Positions 47,765 through 56,390 of a stretch of DNA of 64,000 nucleotides are shown here, piece by piece. Below the pieces are notes generated by a model, which was given only the letters and a program-made list of their open reading frames with translations, did no database searches and was not told the DNA's origin. Position numbers and translations under genes: made by a program. Within the stretch, counting starts at the first letter, position 1; each line of letters starts with the position of its first letter. This DNA is from Anaerolineales bacterium (GTDB lineage Bacteria; Chloroflexota; Anaerolineae; Anaerolineales; UBA11579). The DNA lies in contig JAHBVC010000001.1 in NCBI GenBank assembly GCA_019637755.1, positions 620,001-684,000 on the forward strand. Direction: 5' to 3'.

Positions 47765-48877
47765 ATGCGTTTTATTGTCGCTCTCGGTCTCATCGCCATA
47801 CTGGCTTTCCTGGCCTTCCTTGGCGGCAGTACGCTGGTGGCACGCGCCGAGCAGCACTTCGGCCCGCCCTCGGCGCAGCTCAGCGCGCTGCAAGCATTGC
47901 GGCTGGGCATTGAGCTGGGCTGGCGGGCTGAGGCGCTGCGCCCGGTGAACCCTGCGGCTGCGCCGCAGGAGTTCACCATCACGGCAGGCGAGCCCACCGG
48001 TACGCTGGTTGCGCGCCTGCAAGCCGCCGGCCTGATCCGGGATGCAGGCCTATTCAGCAATTATCTGGTCTATAGCGGGCGTGACACGCAGCTACAGTCT
48101 GGCCGCTTTGAACTTAGTGCGACGATGAGCGGCGTAGAGCTGGCCAGCGCTCTGCTCGATCCCACGCCGCACCATGTGACCCTGGTGATTCTGCCCGGCT
48201 GGCGGCTGGAAGAGATCGCCGCCAGCCTGCCCAGCGCGGGCATTCAAGTGCCGCCAGAGGAGTTTGTACGCCTGGCCAGCAATACCCCCAATGAGCTGGC
48301 CCTGTATGCAGAGATGCCGACTGGCTCCTCGCTGGAAGGCTTCCTGCTGCCCGGCAGCTACGAAATCCCGCGCGGCGGGGATGCCACCACCCTGCTGCTG
48401 ACCCTGCTGCAAAGCGATGTGTTTTCAAGCACTATCACGCCAGAGCTGCTGGCCGGCTTCCAGGCACAAGGCTTGAGCGTCTACGACGCGCTGATCCTGG
48501 CCTCCATCGTGGAACGTGAGGCCGTGGTGAACTCCGAGATGCCGCTGATCGCCTCCGTGTTCCACAACCGCTTGGATATCGGCATGATGCTGCAAGCCGA
48601 CCCTACCGTGCAGTACGCCGTGGGCTATGATGGCCGCGGCCAATGGTGGCCCAGCCCGCTGACCGCGGCCGACCTGCAAACCAACTCGCCATACAACACC
48701 TACGTCTACAACGGCCTGCCGCCCACCCCGATCGCGGCCCCCAGCGCCGAGGCCTTGCATGCGGTGGCCTTCCCGGCTACTTCACCGTATTACTTTTTCC
48801 AGGCCGTGTGCGATGGCTCTGGGGCGCATGTGTTTGCGGTGACGTACGAGGAGCATTTGACGAATAATTGCCGCTAG
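47765..48877 (+). CDS. mltG: Endolytic transglycosylase MltG
   Basis: Cuts nascent glycan strands near the membrane and so sets their length. The 370-residue protein has one N-terminal membrane helix (FIVALGLIAILAFLAFLGGS), a LysM-like part (FTITAGEPTGTLVARLQAAG) and the YceG domain. The catalytic Glu is in LILASIVEREAVVN (near 245); VFHNRLDIGMMLQADPTVQY and TNSPYNTYVYNGLPPTPIAA are the family signatures. AAGGAT upstream of ATG 47765 is the ribosome site; the frame's ATG 15 nt earlier lies closer to the repeat. A wall function also attaches to the PBP-like gene at 43183. Confidence 0.95.
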   Translation: MRFIVALGLIAILAFLAFLGGSTLVARAEQHFGPPSAQLSALQALRLGIELGWRAEALRPVNPAAAPQEFTITAGEPTGTLVARLQAAGLIRDAGLFSNYLVYSGRDTQLQSGRFELSATMSGVELASALLDPTPHHVTLVILPGWRLEEIAASLPSAGIQVPPEEFVRLASNTPNELALYAEMPTGSSLEGFLLPGSYEIPRGGDATTLLLTLLQSDVFSSTITPELLAGFQAQGLSVYDALILASIVEREAVVNSEMPLIASVFHNRLDIGMMLQADPTVQYAVGYDGRGQWWPSPLTAADLQTNSPYNTYVYNGLPPTPIAAPSAEALHAVAFPATSPYYFFQAVCDGSGAHVFAVTYEEHLTNNCR

Positions 48878-48913
48878 GCAATCGATTAATCAATTAATTG
48901 ATTAATCGATGCC
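48877..48913. repeat. AT-rich palindrome after mltG
   Basis: About 18-bp arms, GGCAATCGATTAATCAAT against its mirror ending ATTAATCGATGCC, one base shorter. Starts at the mltG stop. Confidence 0.85.
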
Positions 48914-48950
48914 ATACGACAGTCCCTCTGGCCAGGTTTACACCATCTGA

Positions 48951-48956
48951 TAAACT
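48951..48956 (+). promoter_or_regulatory. -10 box of the CBS gene (leaderless start)
   Basis: TAAACT 6 nt before ATG 48963. Confidence 0.55.
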
Positions 48957-48962
48957 TAGTTT

Positions 48963-50369
48963 ATGAGCCTGCCCGAATCCCAAGACCTGCGCGTTTTTGA
49001 TGACATTATTGGCACCATTGGCAACACGCCACTGGTGCGCCTCAACCGAGTAACCAAGGGGCATAGCGTGCCCTTGTACGCCAAGGTGGAGTTTTTTAAC
49101 CCCGGCGGCTCGGTCAAAGATCGTATTGGCAAAAACATCATTGATGAGGCCGAGGCCAGCGGCCGCCTGAAGCCGGGCGGCACCATCGTCGAGGCGACCT
49201 CAGGCAATACGGGCGTGGGCCTGGCCATCGTGGCGGGCATGCGCGGCTACAAGTGCATCTTCGTGATGCCAGACAAGATGAGCCAGGAGAAGATTCAACT
49301 CCTACGCGCCTATGGCGCCAAGGTGGTGATTACTCCCACCGCCGTCGCCCCCGAAGATCCTCGCTCGTATTACAAAGTAGCCCAGCGCCTGGCCACCGAG
49401 AACCCCAATACCATCCTGGCCAACCAATACCACAACCCGGAAAACCCGCGCAGCCACTACCTCACCACCGGCCCTGAGATTTGGGAGCAAACCGGCGGCA
49501 AAGTGACCGATGTCATCATCGCCATGGGCACCGGCGGCACCATCAGCGGTGTGGGCAAGTACCTCAAAGAGAAGAACCCGGATATTCGCATTGTGGGCGT
49601 TGATCCGGTGGGCTCGATCCTCAAAGAGATTTGGGAGAACAAGGGCCAAATTCCGCCCGGCGTTGAAGCCATCACCTACAAGGTGGAAGGCATCGGCGAA
49701 GACTTCCTGCCCACCACCACGGACCTGAGCGTAGTGGATGACATCATCCGCGTGACTGACAAGGAGTGCTTCGTGATGACGCGCCGCCTGGTGAGCGAAG
49801 AAGGCATCTTTGCCGGCGGCTCAGCTGGCGCGGCGGTGGCCGGCGCGCTCAAGTACCTCAAGAGCCTGCCGGCTGACCGCGTAGCCGTAGTCATCCTGCC
49901 TGACTCGGGTAACCGTTACCTGACCAAACTGTTCGACGACAAGTGGATGCGCGAGAACGGCTTCATGGACTCTGAGTGGAGCGAAGCCACCCTGCGCGAG
50001 GTGCTGGGCGGCAAGAGCATGAGCGAGCTCATCTCCGCCTCCGCCGAGGACCGCATTGCTGATGTGGTCAGCAAGATGAAAGAATACGGTATCTCGCAAC
50101 TCCCCGTGGTGGATGCCGCCGGCGAAGTAACCGGCATCGTGCGCGAGGGCGACTTGCTGACCCACCTGCTGGAAGCCAAGACCGGCCGCCCCGGCGAGGA
50201 CAGCATCGCTACGCTGCTGCAGCCGGCGCCCAACAGCCTGCCCGCCAGCACGCTGCTGCCTGACGCCATGCACGAGATCGTGCGCAACAATGCCGTCTTG
50301 GTGAACGAAGGCGGCCGCGTGGTCGGCATCCTCACCAAGATCGATGTGCTTGATTTCATTAATGGTTGA
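48963..50369 (+). CDS. Cystathionine beta-synthase / cysteine synthase with CBS domains
   Basis: A 468-residue PLP enzyme. PLP binds the lysine of FFNPGGSVKDRIGKN (residues about 43-57); EATSGNTGVGLAIVAGMRGY (about 78-97) is the substrate loop, and AMGTGGTISGVGKYLKE binds PLP phosphate. The C-terminal 120 residues hold two CBS motifs (ADVVSKMKEYGISQLPVVDA and AMHEIVRNNAVLVNEGGRVV), possibly sensing SAM or AMP. It could use serine, O-acetylserine or O-phosphoserine; the SerK-like gene that follows favours the last. Its partner for reverse transsulfuration is at 51902. Confidence 0.92.
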   Translation: MSLPESQDLRVFDDIIGTIGNTPLVRLNRVTKGHSVPLYAKVEFFNPGGSVKDRIGKNIIDEAEASGRLKPGGTIVEATSGNTGVGLAIVAGMRGYKCIFVMPDKMSQEKIQLLRAYGAKVVITPTAVAPEDPRSYYKVAQRLATENPNTILANQYHNPENPRSHYLTTGPEIWEQTGGKVTDVIIAMGTGGTISGVGKYLKEKNPDIRIVGVDPVGSILKEIWENKGQIPPGVEAITYKVEGIGEDFLPTTTDLSVVDDIIRVTDKECFVMTRRLVSEEGIFAGGSAGAAVAGALKYLKSLPADRVAVVILPDSGNRYLTKLFDDKWMRENGFMDSEWSEATLREVLGGKSMSELISASAEDRIADVVSKMKEYGISQLPVVDAAGEVTGIVREGDLLTHLLEAKTGRPGEDSIATLLQPAPNSLPASTLLPDAMHEIVRNNAVLVNEGGRVVGILTKIDVLDFING

Positions 50370-50485
50370 CAGTTTGCAGTTGACAGCTAACAGAAGTGAG
50401 CAGGGAGCAGTGAACCGTAAACAGGCAACAACGGGCTCAGTGACTAAGTGATTAACTGACTAATCGATTAATCGATAAATCCAAC
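50370..50485. repeat. GTTGACAG/GTGAGCAG and ATTAATCGAT repeats
   Basis: GTTGACAGTTTGCAGTTGAC follows the CBS stop, then AGTGAGCAGGGAGCAGTGAA, then ACTAATCGATTAATCGATAA before the next gene. The three short-repeat families of the window meet here. Confidence 0.7.
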
Positions 50486-51322
50486 ATGCCTACTCTTCCA
50501 GCCCTTCGTATCGTCCCCTCCCCTGACCTCGTGCCGCACGAATGGCACGATGACCAGCGCAGCAAGCCGCTCGTGGAGCGCTTGCGCGCCAGCGGCGTGC
50601 TACGCAATCCGCCCATGGTGACGCCGCTGCCGGATGGCAGCGGGCGCTACATGGTGCTGGATGGCGCCAACCGCACCAGCGCCCTCAACCATATGGGCAT
50701 CCCGCATGCGTTGGTACAGGTCGTCGAGGCCGACTCGCCGGGCCTCGACCTGCACACCTGGAACCACGTACTCTGGGACTGGGATGGCGAAGAGTTCCTC
50801 GCCGCCATTGGCGACCTGCCGGATGTCACCCTGCGTGACATTGACCCCAGCGTCAAGAAGCCACAGAGCCGCTGGCCCAGCAAGACGCTGGTGTGGGTGC
50901 AGACGCAGGACGGCCAAGCCTATGTAGCGCGCAGCGTGCCGGGTGACCTGGCCAGCCGCACACGCGCGCTGAACAAGATCACTGAGCTGTATGCGAAGAA
51001 AGCCGTGATTGACCGCACCACCGCCCAGCAAGTACGCGAGCTGCACGGCAAGTACGACAACCTGACCGCCATCGTGGTCTACCCACCCTTCAAAGTCAGC
51101 GAGGTGCTGGAGTTGTGCGCCGCCGGCGTGCTGCTGCCGCCGGGCATCACGCGCTTCACGGTGTCGCCGCGTGCCCTGCGCGTCAATTACTCGCTGGAAG
51201 AGCTCTCGGCCAACAAGTCGCTCGAGGAAAAGAACGCCGCACTGCAGCAATGGGTCAATGAGCGCACGGCGCGCAAAGGTGTACGCTACTATGCCGAGCC
51301 GACGGTTCTTTATGACGAATGA
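50486..51322 (+). CDS. ParB/Srx-fold protein, SerK/SbnI-like free serine kinase candidate
   Basis: A 278-residue protein with a ParB-like N-terminal domain: VPSPDLVPHEWHDDQRSKPL (the ExHxx-D region with a Glu), YMVLDGANRTSALNHMGIPH (residues about 53-72, DGxNRxxAL), then a C-terminal domain (about 110-270). It is not a partition ParB: no helix-turn-helix of that type, no parA and no parS. The arrangement matches SerK/SbnI, ADP- or ATP-dependent free-serine kinases that make O-phosphoserine for cysteine synthesis. It lies between CBS and cystathionine gamma-synthase/lyase genes. Function is by inference; start ATG 50486 has no clear ribosome site. Confidence 0.7.
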   Translation: MPTLPALRIVPSPDLVPHEWHDDQRSKPLVERLRASGVLRNPPMVTPLPDGSGRYMVLDGANRTSALNHMGIPHALVQVVEADSPGLDLHTWNHVLWDWDGEEFLAAIGDLPDVTLRDIDPSVKKPQSRWPSKTLVWVQTQDGQAYVARSVPGDLASRTRALNKITELYAKKAVIDRTTAQQVRELHGKYDNLTAIVVYPPFKVSEVLELCAAGVLLPPGITRFTVSPRALRVNYSLEELSANKSLEEKNAALQQWVNERTARKGVRYYAEPTVLYDE

Positions 51323-51412
51323 TTATTATTTAATCGGTTAATTGGATAATCAAAACCGTCGGCTGGTCGCTTGGTCGATTAGTCGGTTAATAACAAGCGC
51401 CGCGCGCCGTCT

Positions 51413-51462
51413 TTGCGAGCGTTGTACTGCGTAGCAGTGCTAGCGAAGCAATCCCCAAACCG
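51413..51462. repeat. Dispersed GAAGCAATCC hairpin element
   Basis: TTTGCGAGCGTTGTACTGCG ... GTGCTAGCGAAGCAATCCCC; complementary in layout to GGATTGCTTCGCTGCGCTCG near 62871. Confidence 0.7.
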
Positions 51463-51470
51463 GTTATTTG

Positions 51471-51572
51471 ACCAAACAACCAAACAACCAAACAACCAAA
51501 CAACCAAACAACCAAACAACCAAACAACCAAACAACCAAACAACCAAACAACCAAACAACCAAACAACCAAA
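51471..51572. repeat. 8-bp perfect microsatellite (ACCAAACA, about 12.75 copies)
   Basis: Uninterrupted ACCAAACA units cover 102 bp directly before a terminator. Open frames through it (Val-Trp-Leu-Phe-Gly-Cys-Leu) are not genes. Length is likely to vary between strains. Confidence 0.95.
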
Positions 51573-51607
51573 CAAAAAAGAGCGTGCATAGCACGCTCTT
51601 TTTTGTT
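51571..51607. terminator. Bidirectional intrinsic terminator with 17-bp arms
   Basis: AACAAAAAAGAGCGTGC-ATA-GCACGCTCTTTTTTGTT, perfect. It serves the minus-strand gene at 51607; its left arm merges with the microsatellite. Confidence 0.92.
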
Positions 51608-51957
51608 TAGCCCGGCGTACCGCCGAGCGTCTTGTCAATTTCCAAGCGGCGGCGGGCATCTTCGGCAACCAAGTCGTCCCATTCCGTGTTCTTGCCGCCC
51701 AGGAAGGCCTTCAAGAACACCTGAATTTCGCTCACGCTCGGGGCGAATGCTTCCAGCCCCTCACGTTCCACTACGATGCGGGCGGCATCACGCAACGTGG
51801 CGCCGGGCGAATCTTCCTTGAATTCCTTGATCACCTTGGCCAAGAAGTCAGTGAATTCGGCCGAGTTGGTTTCCAGCCCGCCAATCGCATAGCCCATGCC
51901 TTCAGAGACGGCGTCCGCTGCGGCCGGGTCTTTGTCCAGCTTGTTTTTGCGTGCCAT
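51607..51957 (-). CDS. Small acidic protein of unknown function
   Basis: A 116-residue soluble protein. It begins MARKNKLDKDPAAADAVSEG, continues with MGYAIGGLETNSAEFTDFLA and a helical middle (VIKEFKEDSPGATLRDAARI), and ends near the stop with LVAEDARRRLEIDKTLGG. No family is recognised. A GGAGGCA site lies just before ATG 51957. Its first 56 nt overlap, in another frame, the end of the cystathionine gene, so the two are co-transcribed. It may be a helical partner or regulator; no basis for more. Confidence 0.75.
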   Translation of the reverse strand: MARKNKLDKDPAAADAVSEGMGYAIGGLETNSAEFTDFLAKVIKEFKEDSPGATLRDAARIVVEREGLEAFAPSVSEIQVFLKAFLGGKNTEWDDLVAEDARRRLEIDKTLGGTPG

Positions 51958-53137
51958 GCTGCCTCCTGTCTTGTGGCGCGGCCGCCCTCGCTTTGGCTTT
52001 GGCCAGCGCCTGCTCCAGATCAGCGATCAAATCGTCTACGTGTTCCACGCCCACCGAGAGGCGCACCAAGCCCGGGTCCACCGCCAGCGGCGAGTTGGCC
52101 ACCGAGAGATGCGTCATCACCGCCGGTACCTCGATCAGCGACTCGACGCCGCCGAGCGACTCGGCCAGGGCGAACAAGCGCGTGCTCTCGGCTACCATAC
52201 GGGCCGCATCGGCGCCGCCCTTGAGTTCAAACGAGAGCATGCCACCGCCATTACGCATTTGGCGGCGCGCCAACGCATGCTGCGGGTGGCTGGCGTGATA
52301 CGGGTAATAGATCTGGCTCACTTTGGGGTGCGCCGCCAGGTAGTCGGCGATCGCCGCCGCATTCTGCGCGTGGCGCTCCATGCGCAGGGGCAGGGTCTTG
52401 ATGCCACGCAGCACTAGGAAGCTATCCATCGGCCCCGGCACCGCACCGGCCGCATTTTGGGTGAAGGCCAGCTTGGCGTGCAGCTCATCATCATTCACTG
52501 CCACCAGCCCCAGCACCACATCGGAGTGACCGCCGAGGTATTTGGTGGCCGAGTGAATCACAAGGTCGGCGCCCAGCGCCAGCGGCTGCTGCAGGTACGG
52601 CGAGGCGAAGGTGTTATCCACGGCGAACAGTGGTTTGCTGCTGTGCTGCTTCAAGAGCGCCGCAATGGCGGCAATGTCAGCAATCCCCAGGTAGGGATTG
52701 GTGGGCGTCTCCAGCCAGACCAGCTTGGTAGTGGCGCGCAGGGCGGCTTGCAGCGCCGCCAGATCATCCATATCCACATAGCTGAACTCGATGCCAACGT
52801 CGCGATATTCCTTCTCAAACAGGCGGAAGGTGCCGCCATATACATCACTGCCCACCAGAATGTGGTCACCGGGGGCGAATTGGCGAATGATCGTATCGCT
52901 GGCGGCCAGGCCGGAGGCAAAGGCCAAGCCATACTTGGCACCTTCTAGCGCAGCGAAGCAATCCTGCAGCGCAGTGCGCGTGGGGTTGCCGCTGCGCGAG
53001 TACTCATAGCCCTTGTGCACGCCTACGGCGTCTTGTACAAAGGTGCTGGTTTGGTAGATGGGCGTCATCACCGCCCCGGTGCTGGGGTCAGGCTGCTGGC
53101 CGGCGTGGATCGCTAGAGTTTCAAATTGATCGGGCAT
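51902..53137 (-). CDS. Cystathionine gamma-lyase/synthase family enzyme
   Basis: A 411-residue PLP enzyme of Cys/Met metabolism. Signatures: YEYSRSGNPTRTALQDCFAA (residues about 44-63), FASGLAASDTIIRQFAPGDH, WLETPTNPYLGIADI, and the PLP lysine in LVIHSATKYLGGHSDVVLG (about 190-208). SVGVEHVDDLIADLEQAL ends the normal fold near 380; the last 30 residues (DRRQHGTQKQAGQRPGRSGR) look like read-through into the next gene. With CBS it forms a transsulfuration pair. TACAAT plus an AGGAGA site precede ATG 53137. Lyase and synthase cannot be told apart by eye. Confidence 0.93.
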   Translation of the reverse strand: MPDQFETLAIHAGQQPDPSTGAVMTPIYQTSTFVQDAVGVHKGYEYSRSGNPTRTALQDCFAALEGAKYGLAFASGLAASDTIIRQFAPGDHILVGSDVYGGTFRLFEKEYRDVGIEFSYVDMDDLAALQAALRATTKLVWLETPTNPYLGIADIAAIAALLKQHSSKPLFAVDNTFASPYLQQPLALGADLVIHSATKYLGGHSDVVLGLVAVNDDELHAKLAFTQNAAGAVPGPMDSFLVLRGIKTLPLRMERHAQNAAAIADYLAAHPKVSQIYYPYHASHPQHALARRQMRNGGGMLSFELKGGADAARMVAESTRLFALAESLGGVESLIEVPAVMTHLSVANSPLAVDPGLVRLSVGVEHVDDLIADLEQALAKAKARAAAPQDRRQHGTQKQAGQRPGRSGRRL

Positions 53138-53242
53138 GCTGTCTCCTGGCTACATTGTACTGGGGGACACACAGAACTTTGAGATCTAACCTGTTGATTA
53201 GGCCAAAGCAGCATGCAAGGCTTCTTCTCATCCTCCTCTTCA

Positions 53243-53271
53243 TTGACTGCTCAGAACAAACGATGTAAATT
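53243..53271 (+). promoter_or_regulatory. Promoter of the copper module
   Basis: TTGACT (53243-53248), 17 nt, TAAATT (53266-53271). The palindromic operator begins 4 nt after the -10 box. Confidence 0.65.
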
Positions 53272-53274
53272 GGG

Positions 53275-53304
53275 CATAACCCCTCCCATAGGGGGAGGGT
53301 ATCA
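53275..53304. promoter_or_regulatory. CsoR-type copper operator
   Basis: ATAACCCCTCCC-ATAG-GGGGAGGGTAT is a G-tract palindrome of the CsoR/RcnR operator type, placed over the start of transcription, upstream of a cupredoxin and a CopB ATPase. CsoR releases on copper binding. No csoR gene is in the window. Confidence 0.7.
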
Positions 53305-53324
53305 TCAGTAAGGAGTCCGTTTTT

Positions 53325-53789
53325 ATGTTCAGAATGGCAGCACTTTTGGTTCTGGCTCTGTTACTCACCGCTTGCGGCAGCCAACCCACGGCAGCTCAAG
53401 TAGTGCCCATTGAGCTCACCGAGTTCGCCATCGAGTCCCCGCTCACTGTTTTTAAAGTGGGCACCCCCTATCGCTTCGTTATCAGCAACCCCGGCACGAT
53501 CAACCATGAGTTTGTGCTGCTGGCCGAGGGCGAAGAGCACCACATGGAGAACGGCTCCGAGGCCCAAGACGGCCATTCGGATGCTCACGGCGGTGACGCC
53601 AACGGCCATGACGGCCATGGTGAAAGCAACACAGGTGGCATGCTGCATGTAGGAGAGAGCGAGCTCACACCCGGGGCTAGCGTTACCATCGAGCACACCT
53701 TCACTGAACCCGGTGAATACGAGTTTGGCTGCTACCTGCCCGGGCACTACGCGGCTGGCATGTACGCCAAGATTACAGTTATTCCATAG
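53325..53789 (+). CDS. Cupredoxin-like copper-binding lipoprotein
   Basis: A 154-residue lipoprotein (LLVLALLLTACGSQPTAAQ, Cys near 17) with a plastocyanin-like domain. Type 1 copper ligands are visible: His in INHEFVLL (near 65) and FGCYLPGHYAAGMYAKI near the end (Cys, His, Met). Between them is a His/Asp/Gly-rich loop (EEHHMENG, HSDAHGG, NGHDGHGE) that may bind extra metal. It should hold copper outside the membrane and hand it on or detoxify it. AAGGAG precedes the ATG. The copper ATPase follows 21 nt on. Confidence 0.9.
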   Translation: MFRMAALLVLALLLTACGSQPTAAQVVPIELTEFAIESPLTVFKVGTPYRFVISNPGTINHEFVLLAEGEEHHMENGSEAQDGHSDAHGGDANGHDGHGESNTGGMLHVGESELTPGASVTIEHTFTEPGEYEFGCYLPGHYAAGMYAKITVIP

Positions 53790-53810
53790 AAGATTACAGG
53801 ACATACAGGG

Positions 53811-55874
53811 ATGGACGAGCACGCACACCACAAGCACCACCACAATGCTGAGGCTGCACACCACCAACAGCCCAACAAACAGCCAGGCACAGATTCAACA
53901 CACAGCGGAGCACACCACAGCGGCCACGAGGCCATGTTCCGCACGCGCTTCTTTGTTTCGCTGGCGCTCACCATCCCTGTAATCCTGTATAGCGAGATGA
54001 CCCAGCACTGGCTTGGTATCTCGCCAACAGCCTTCATCGGCTCAACCTTCATCGCACCCATCTTCGCCACAGCCATCTTTTTTTATGGCGGCCTGCCTTT
54101 CCTTCAAATGGCCATCCCAGAGCTACGCACCCGCAAACCGGGAATGATGATGCTAATCAGCTTGGCGATTTCGGTATCCTTCGTCTACAGCACCGCAGCC
54201 TTCCTTTTCACGCTTGGAGAGGGCTTCTATTGGGAGTTAGCCACTCTCATTGACATCATGCTGCTGGGCCACTGGATAGAGATGCGTAGCGTGCGCCGAG
54301 CCTCCAGCAGCTTAGACGAACTCGCCAAGTTGCTACCAGACCAAGCTGAGCGCCTGGATGCAGATGGGCAAGCTAAAACTGTATCTGTTAGCCAGCTTGC
54401 CATCGGAGACTTACTCCTTGTTCGGCCTGGGGCCAGTATTCCTGCAGATGGCGAAGTGGTGGAGGGCAACTCGCAGATCAACGAATCCATGCTCAGCGGC
54501 GAATCCAAACCAGTGCACAAAGGCCCAGGGGATAAAGTGATTGCTGGCGCCATTAATGGTGAAGGTAGCTTGCGCATGCGCATCACTGCCTTGGGTGGCG
54601 CTACAGCACTGGCTGGCATCATGCGCCTGGTACAGCAGGCTCAACTCAGCAAATCGCAGACTCAAATTCTGGCAGACCGCGCGGCAGGCTGGCTGTTTAG
54701 TCTCGCCTTGATCGCAGCAGCGCTTACAGCTGTGGCCTGGGGGCTTGCGCGCGGATTTGATCTGTTCGTACTGGAACGTGTGGTCACTGTGCTCATCATC
54801 GCCTGCCCCCACGCGTTGGGTTTGGCTGTACCGCTTGTAGTAGCCATTAGCACAACACAAGCCGCAGCCCACGGCTTGTTAGTCAAAGACCGCTTGGCGC
54901 TGGAAGAAGCTCGTTTGGTGGACACCGTTGTATTTGACAAGACGGGCACGCTTACCAAAGGCAAAATGGGGCTCATCTCCATCCATGCCGTTAGCCCCTA
55001 CAGTGAAGAGGAAGCCCTGCAACTCGCAGCTGGCCTTGAAGGAGACTCGGAACACAGCCTGGCCAGCGCCATTCGCACTGCCGCTGCGAACCGCTCACTA
55101 GCCCCCACACCCGTTACCGACTTTAAGGCGCTTAAGGGCTTGGGGGTAATGGCGCATTCCGGTGGGCGCCTCTTTCAGCTTGGCGGCCCGCGGCTGTTAG
55201 AGCAACTAGGCACCCGCTTGCCATCAGACATGGCTGCATATGCTGAGGGAGTTGGACGCAAGGGTCGAAGCGCCATTTACCTGCTGGCGGATTCTATGCC
55301 AGTAGCCATTTTTGCCATCGCAGACGAAACACGCCCACAAAGCAAAGCAGTGATTGAAGACTTGCAAAGACTCGGCATTCGCGCGGCAATGCTCACTGGA
55401 GACAGCACCCCTGTGGCCGCAGCGGTTGCAGCCGATCTGGGCATTCGCGAATTCTTCGCAGAGGTACTTCCTGCCGATAAGGAAAAGAAGATTGCGGAGC
55501 TACAAGCCCAAGGGCGAAAAGTTGCTATGGTGGGAGACGGCGTCAATGATGCCCCCGCCCTGGCGCGCGCGGATGTGGGCATTGCCATTGGCAGCGGCAC
55601 GGATGTGGCCGTAGAGTCCGCTGGCATCATTCTGGTAGATAACGACCCACAAGATGTGCTCAAGATCTTCCGTCTTAGCCGCGCCAGCTACGCCAAAATG
55701 GTGCAGAATCTCTTGTGGGCCACTGGCTATAACATCATCGCCATTCCGTTGGCCGCAGGTGTGTTGGCAAGCCGCGGCATACTGCTCTCCCCTGCCGTAG
55801 GGGCAGTGCTGATGTCTGTCAGCACGATCATCGTTGCCTTGAATGCCCAGTTACTGCGGCGCGCCAAACTGTAA
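53811..55874 (+). CDS. copB: Copper-translocating P-type ATPase, CopB (P1B-3) type
   Basis: A 687-residue efflux pump. The His-rich N terminus ([20 protein letters not shown]) and absence of CxxC domains, together with CPH in [16 protein letters not shown] (residues about 332-347), define the CopB class, which moves Cu(II)/Cu(I) or Ag. Phosphorylation is at DKTGTLTKG (about 379), NBD motif SEHSLASAI (near 410), hinge [14 protein letters not shown] (near 570); eight spans are expected. It lies behind the CsoR-like operator and cupredoxin. Its codon use is less GC-biased than the neighbours, suggesting separate acquisition. Confidence 0.95.
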   Translation: MDEHAHHKHHHNAEAAHHQQPNKQPGTDSTHSGAHHSGHEAMFRTRFFVSLALTIPVILYSEMTQHWLGISPTAFIGSTFIAPIFATAIFFYGGLPFLQMAIPELRTRKPGMMMLISLAISVSFVYSTAAFLFTLGEGFYWELATLIDIMLLGHWIEMRSVRRASSSLDELAKLLPDQAERLDADGQAKTVSVSQLAIGDLLLVRPGASIPADGEVVEGNSQINESMLSGESKPVHKGPGDKVIAGAINGEGSLRMRITALGGATALAGIMRLVQQAQLSKSQTQILADRAAGWLFSLALIAAALTAVAWGLARGFDLFVLERVVTVLIIACPHALGLAVPLVVAISTTQAAAHGLLVKDRLALEEARLVDTVVFDKTGTLTKGKMGLISIHAVSPYSEEEALQLAAGLEGDSEHSLASAIRTAAANRSLAPTPVTDFKALKGLGVMAHSGGRLFQLGGPRLLEQLGTRLPSDMAAYAEGVGRKGRSAIYLLADSMPVAIFAIADETRPQSKAVIEDLQRLGIRAAMLTGDSTPVAAAVAADLGIREFFAEVLPADKEKKIAELQAQGRKVAMVGDGVNDAPALARADVGIAIGSGTDVAVESAGIILVDNDPQDVLKIFRLSRASYAKMVQNLLWATGYNIIAIPLAAGVLASRGILLSPAVGAVLMSVSTIIVALNAQLLRRAKL

Positions 55875-55927
55875 CATTCAGTTAGTCTTTGATTGCAAGG
55901 CATGGGGTAAGTAGCCTCACCAGCCGC

Positions 55928-55933
55928 TATAAT
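55928..55933 (+). promoter_or_regulatory. -10 box of the 136-residue gene (leaderless or near-leaderless)
   Basis: Consensus TATAAT, 9 nt before ATG 55943. Confidence 0.6.
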
Positions 55934-55942
55934 CCACCCGCT

Positions 55943-56353
55943 ATGTCAGACGAGATCTTTTTTACTGAAGCGGGCGAAGCCCCCGTCCCGCCCAACGAAG
56001 TCCGTATCCGTGAGCTGGAAGCGCAGCCGCGCCCGGATGGGCTGCGCATCCATGTGCGCATCGACATCACCCCTTTCCAGCGGCGCCCCAATGTGGAGGC
56101 GCTCATCGTGAATGCCAGCGGCCAGCCGCTGGCCAGCGTCAGCGTGGTGGAGGCGATCGACCCGATCATGGAGTTCGTGATGCATCTGCGCCAGCAACGC
56201 ACCCCGGGGCGCTATACGCTGAAGGCGCGCGTCTTTTACGCCGATGTCGAAGCACAACAAACCGAGACCCCGCTCGAAGCCAGCTCCGGCGAGCTGCTCA
56301 ATAAAGCGAAGCACATCGTCCACGAGCATGCCGTGGATTTTGTGATCGCCTAG
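55943..56353 (+). CDS. Conserved hypothetical protein, beta-rich
   Basis: A 136-residue cytoplasmic protein: MSDEIFFTEAGEAPVPPNEV, then alternating strands (LRIHVRIDITPFQRRPNVEA, LASVSVVEAIDPIMEFVMHL, GRYTLKARVFYADVEAQQTE) and an amphipathic helix (LLNKAKHIVHEHAVDFVIA). The pattern fits a single Ig-like or C2-like sandwich. No family recognised, no signal peptide. Start ATG 55943 because of the -10 box; the frame upstream has no support. Function unknown. Confidence 0.75.
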   Translation: MSDEIFFTEAGEAPVPPNEVRIRELEAQPRPDGLRIHVRIDITPFQRRPNVEALIVNASGQPLASVSVVEAIDPIMEFVMHLRQQRTPGRYTLKARVFYADVEAQQTETPLEASSGELLNKAKHIVHEHAVDFVIA

Positions 56354-56390
56354 GCCGCGTGGAGACAGCGTTTGACGCCCAACTCGCCCT

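Noticed and set aside
50486-51322. Chromosome partition ParB
   Set aside because: Has a ParB-like fold motif but no parA, no parS and metabolic neighbours; SerK/SbnI fits better.
51379-51821. Frames rich in Trp-Leu-Phe-Gly-Cys-Leu-Val or Asn-Gln-Thr-Thr-Lys
   Set aside because: Direct translation of the 8-bp microsatellite.
53138-53300. SAM riboswitch upstream of the cystathionine gene
   Set aside because: No SAM-I or SAM-II core could be found; an ordinary -10 box and ribosome site explain expression.
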